From positions 1-64,000 of the forward strand of contig JADJOV010000026.1 in the NCBI GenBank assembly GCA_016713585.1: a stretch of 64,000 nt of DNA, given 5' to 3'. The notes beneath the pieces are model-generated. The model made no database searches, was not told where the DNA came from, and saw only the letters and a program-made list of their open reading frames with translations. Made by a program: the position numbers and the translations under genes. Shown here piece after piece: positions 63,240 to 64,000 of this stretch (the stretch's first letter is position 1; each line of letters begins with the position of its first letter). This DNA comes from Bdellovibrionales bacterium (lineage in GTDB: Bacteria; Bdellovibrionota; Bdellovibrionia; Bdellovibrionales; Bdellovibrionaceae).

Positions 63240-64000
63240 ATGATCCAGCAAATTCAGCAGAGGCCATCACCGTACGAAATTGCCAAGGAACTGCTCGAAA
63301 CGCGATTTAAAGGGGCTGAGGTTGTCTTTGCGGCTGGAAGTATCAGGCGAAACGAAGCAACGGCTTCGTCTGACATTGATTTAGTCGTCGTTTATCCAAA
63401 ACTTGAGCAGGCATACCGCGAGTCATTTACATTCAAAGGTTGGCCAGTAGAAGCATTTGTTCACGACCCTGAGACACTCAACTATTTTTTCTGGGAGGTA
63501 GACGCTAAAGACGGAACTCCCTCTCTCCCATTCATGGTCGTAGAAGGCAAAGCCATCCCAGAATCTCACCCATTAGTGAATAGGCTCAAATCGCTCGCAG
63601 ATCGTGTTCTCGATGCTGGACCAGCAAAATACTCTGATGAGCAACTGAAGAATTTACGCTACGGCATCAGTGACCTCTTGGATGATTTACGAAGTCCCAG
63701 AAACGATTTCGAATTAAAAACAATTGTTGGAAAACTTCATGAGCAACTTGGGGACTTCTGGTTCAGAGCCCAAGACCGATGGTCTGCATCTGGAAAGCAT
63801 ATTCCTAGACGAATGCAGAAGCTTGATCCTTCATTTGCAGAGTCATGGGTTAAAGCATTCAATGCGGCTCTGTCGGGCAAAACCATTGAGATAATAGCGC
63901 TCGCTGAAAACGTCCTTTCAAAATACGGTGGTTACATTTTTGACGGTTATAGAAGAGATGCCCCAAAGGAATGGCGTAAAGCTTTGCCTCCCCAAATATC
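63240..64000 (+). CDS. Nucleotidyltransferase-domain protein, runs off the window
   Basis: At least 253 residues from the ATG at 63240, which follows AGGAG by 5 nt. The motif AGSIRRNEATASSDIDLVVV is the GS...(S)DxDL signature of Pol-beta-type nucleotidyltransferases (MNT, aminoglycoside nucleotidyltransferases). A C-terminal helical region follows (LRYGISDLLDDLRSPRNDFE, FFWEVDAKDGTP before it, KLHEQLGDFWFRAQDRW). This size and layout resemble stand-alone enzymes that adenylylate small molecules or partner proteins. End not seen. Confidence 0.8.
   Translation, partial: MIQQIQQRPSPYEIAKELLETRFKGAEVVFAAGSIRRNEATASSDIDLVVVYPKLEQAYRESFTFKGWPVEAFVHDPETLNYFFWEVDAKDGTPSLPFMVVEGKAIPESHPLVNRLKSLADRVLDAGPAKYSDEQLKNLRYGISDLLDDLRSPRNDFELKTIVGKLHEQLGDFWFRAQDRWSASGKHIPRRMQKLDPSFAESWVKAFNAALSGKTIEIIALAENVLSKYGGYIFDGYRRDAPKEWRKALPPQI

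Noticed and set aside
1..64000. CRISPR arrays, rRNA, tRNA, riboswitches
   Set aside because: Looked for regularly spaced repeats, rRNA core sequences and cloverleaf/CCA patterns and found none; a covariance scan was not possible.

Overview
The window looks like chromosome of a predatory or predator-related member of the Bdellovibrionota (Bdellovibrio-like). The pointers are a Glt/Agl-type trans-envelope motor cluster, a TIGR02147-family protein (a family concentrated in Bdellovibrio and Fibrobacter), many small secreted proteins without familiar relatives, a phage-tail-fibre-like repeat protein, and core LPS genes of Gram-negative type. Assignment is by recognition of protein families, not by a search.

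Region 1 (0.1-15.1 kb) is a well-ordered envelope-machine locus. Reading left from 4.5 kb: a small secreted protein, a TolQ/ExbB-like protein, two ExbD/TolR-like proteins and a long Pro-rich TonB-like protein with an AgmX/PglI C-terminal domain. Reading right from 4.6 kb: an outer-membrane barrel, two TPR proteins (one about 1120 residues) and a second barrel, all overlapping. Convergent to these are three large lipoproteins, two with thrombospondin type-3 Ca2+ repeats and one of those with a von Willebrand A domain. Together this resembles the Myxococcus AglRQS-Glt gliding / Nfs system: a proton-driven motor, a TonB-like periplasmic coupler and outer-membrane partners. The far left end holds a DUF4160-DUF2442 pair.

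Region 2 (15.3-22.2 kb) holds Kdo transferase (waaA) and a heptosyltransferase-like gene, a DUF2608 remnant, a secreted protein with a clear R-S-ExE ADP-ribosyltransferase signature, and the proton-translocating transhydrogenase operon pntAA-pntAB-pntB.

Region 3 (22.2-64 kb) is accessory and heavily decayed. It carries three copies of a ~470-bp repeat with 16-bp terminal inverted repeats (one inserted in a higA-like gene with a 4-bp target duplication), an IS4-family element with a perfect 9-bp target duplication, fragments of IS91, IS6 and IS21 transposases, a RAYT-type transposase and another DDE transposase. Between these are intact or nearly intact genes: an ArsR/SRPBCC pair, TIGR02147, two secreted proteins (one kinase-like), a large membrane protein, a macA-macB-tolC efflux operon, a cytochrome b561 with a divergent PepSY protein, a MocR regulator divergent from a double GNAT, and a right-hand run of small resistance-like enzymes (GNATs, VOC proteins, a nucleotidyltransferase). 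Broken genes include a transglutaminase, a class-C beta-lactamase-like protein, a P-type ATPase in pieces, an HNH nuclease and an S9 peptidase.

A theme throughout is the single-base frameshift, often in or near a homopolymer, even in genes expected to be intact (AgmX-like, giant TPR, VWA lipoprotein, pntB, macA, tolC). Some are probably assembly or read errors; others in region 3 come with deletions and are real decay. Where one indel restores a full protein I give the repaired span.
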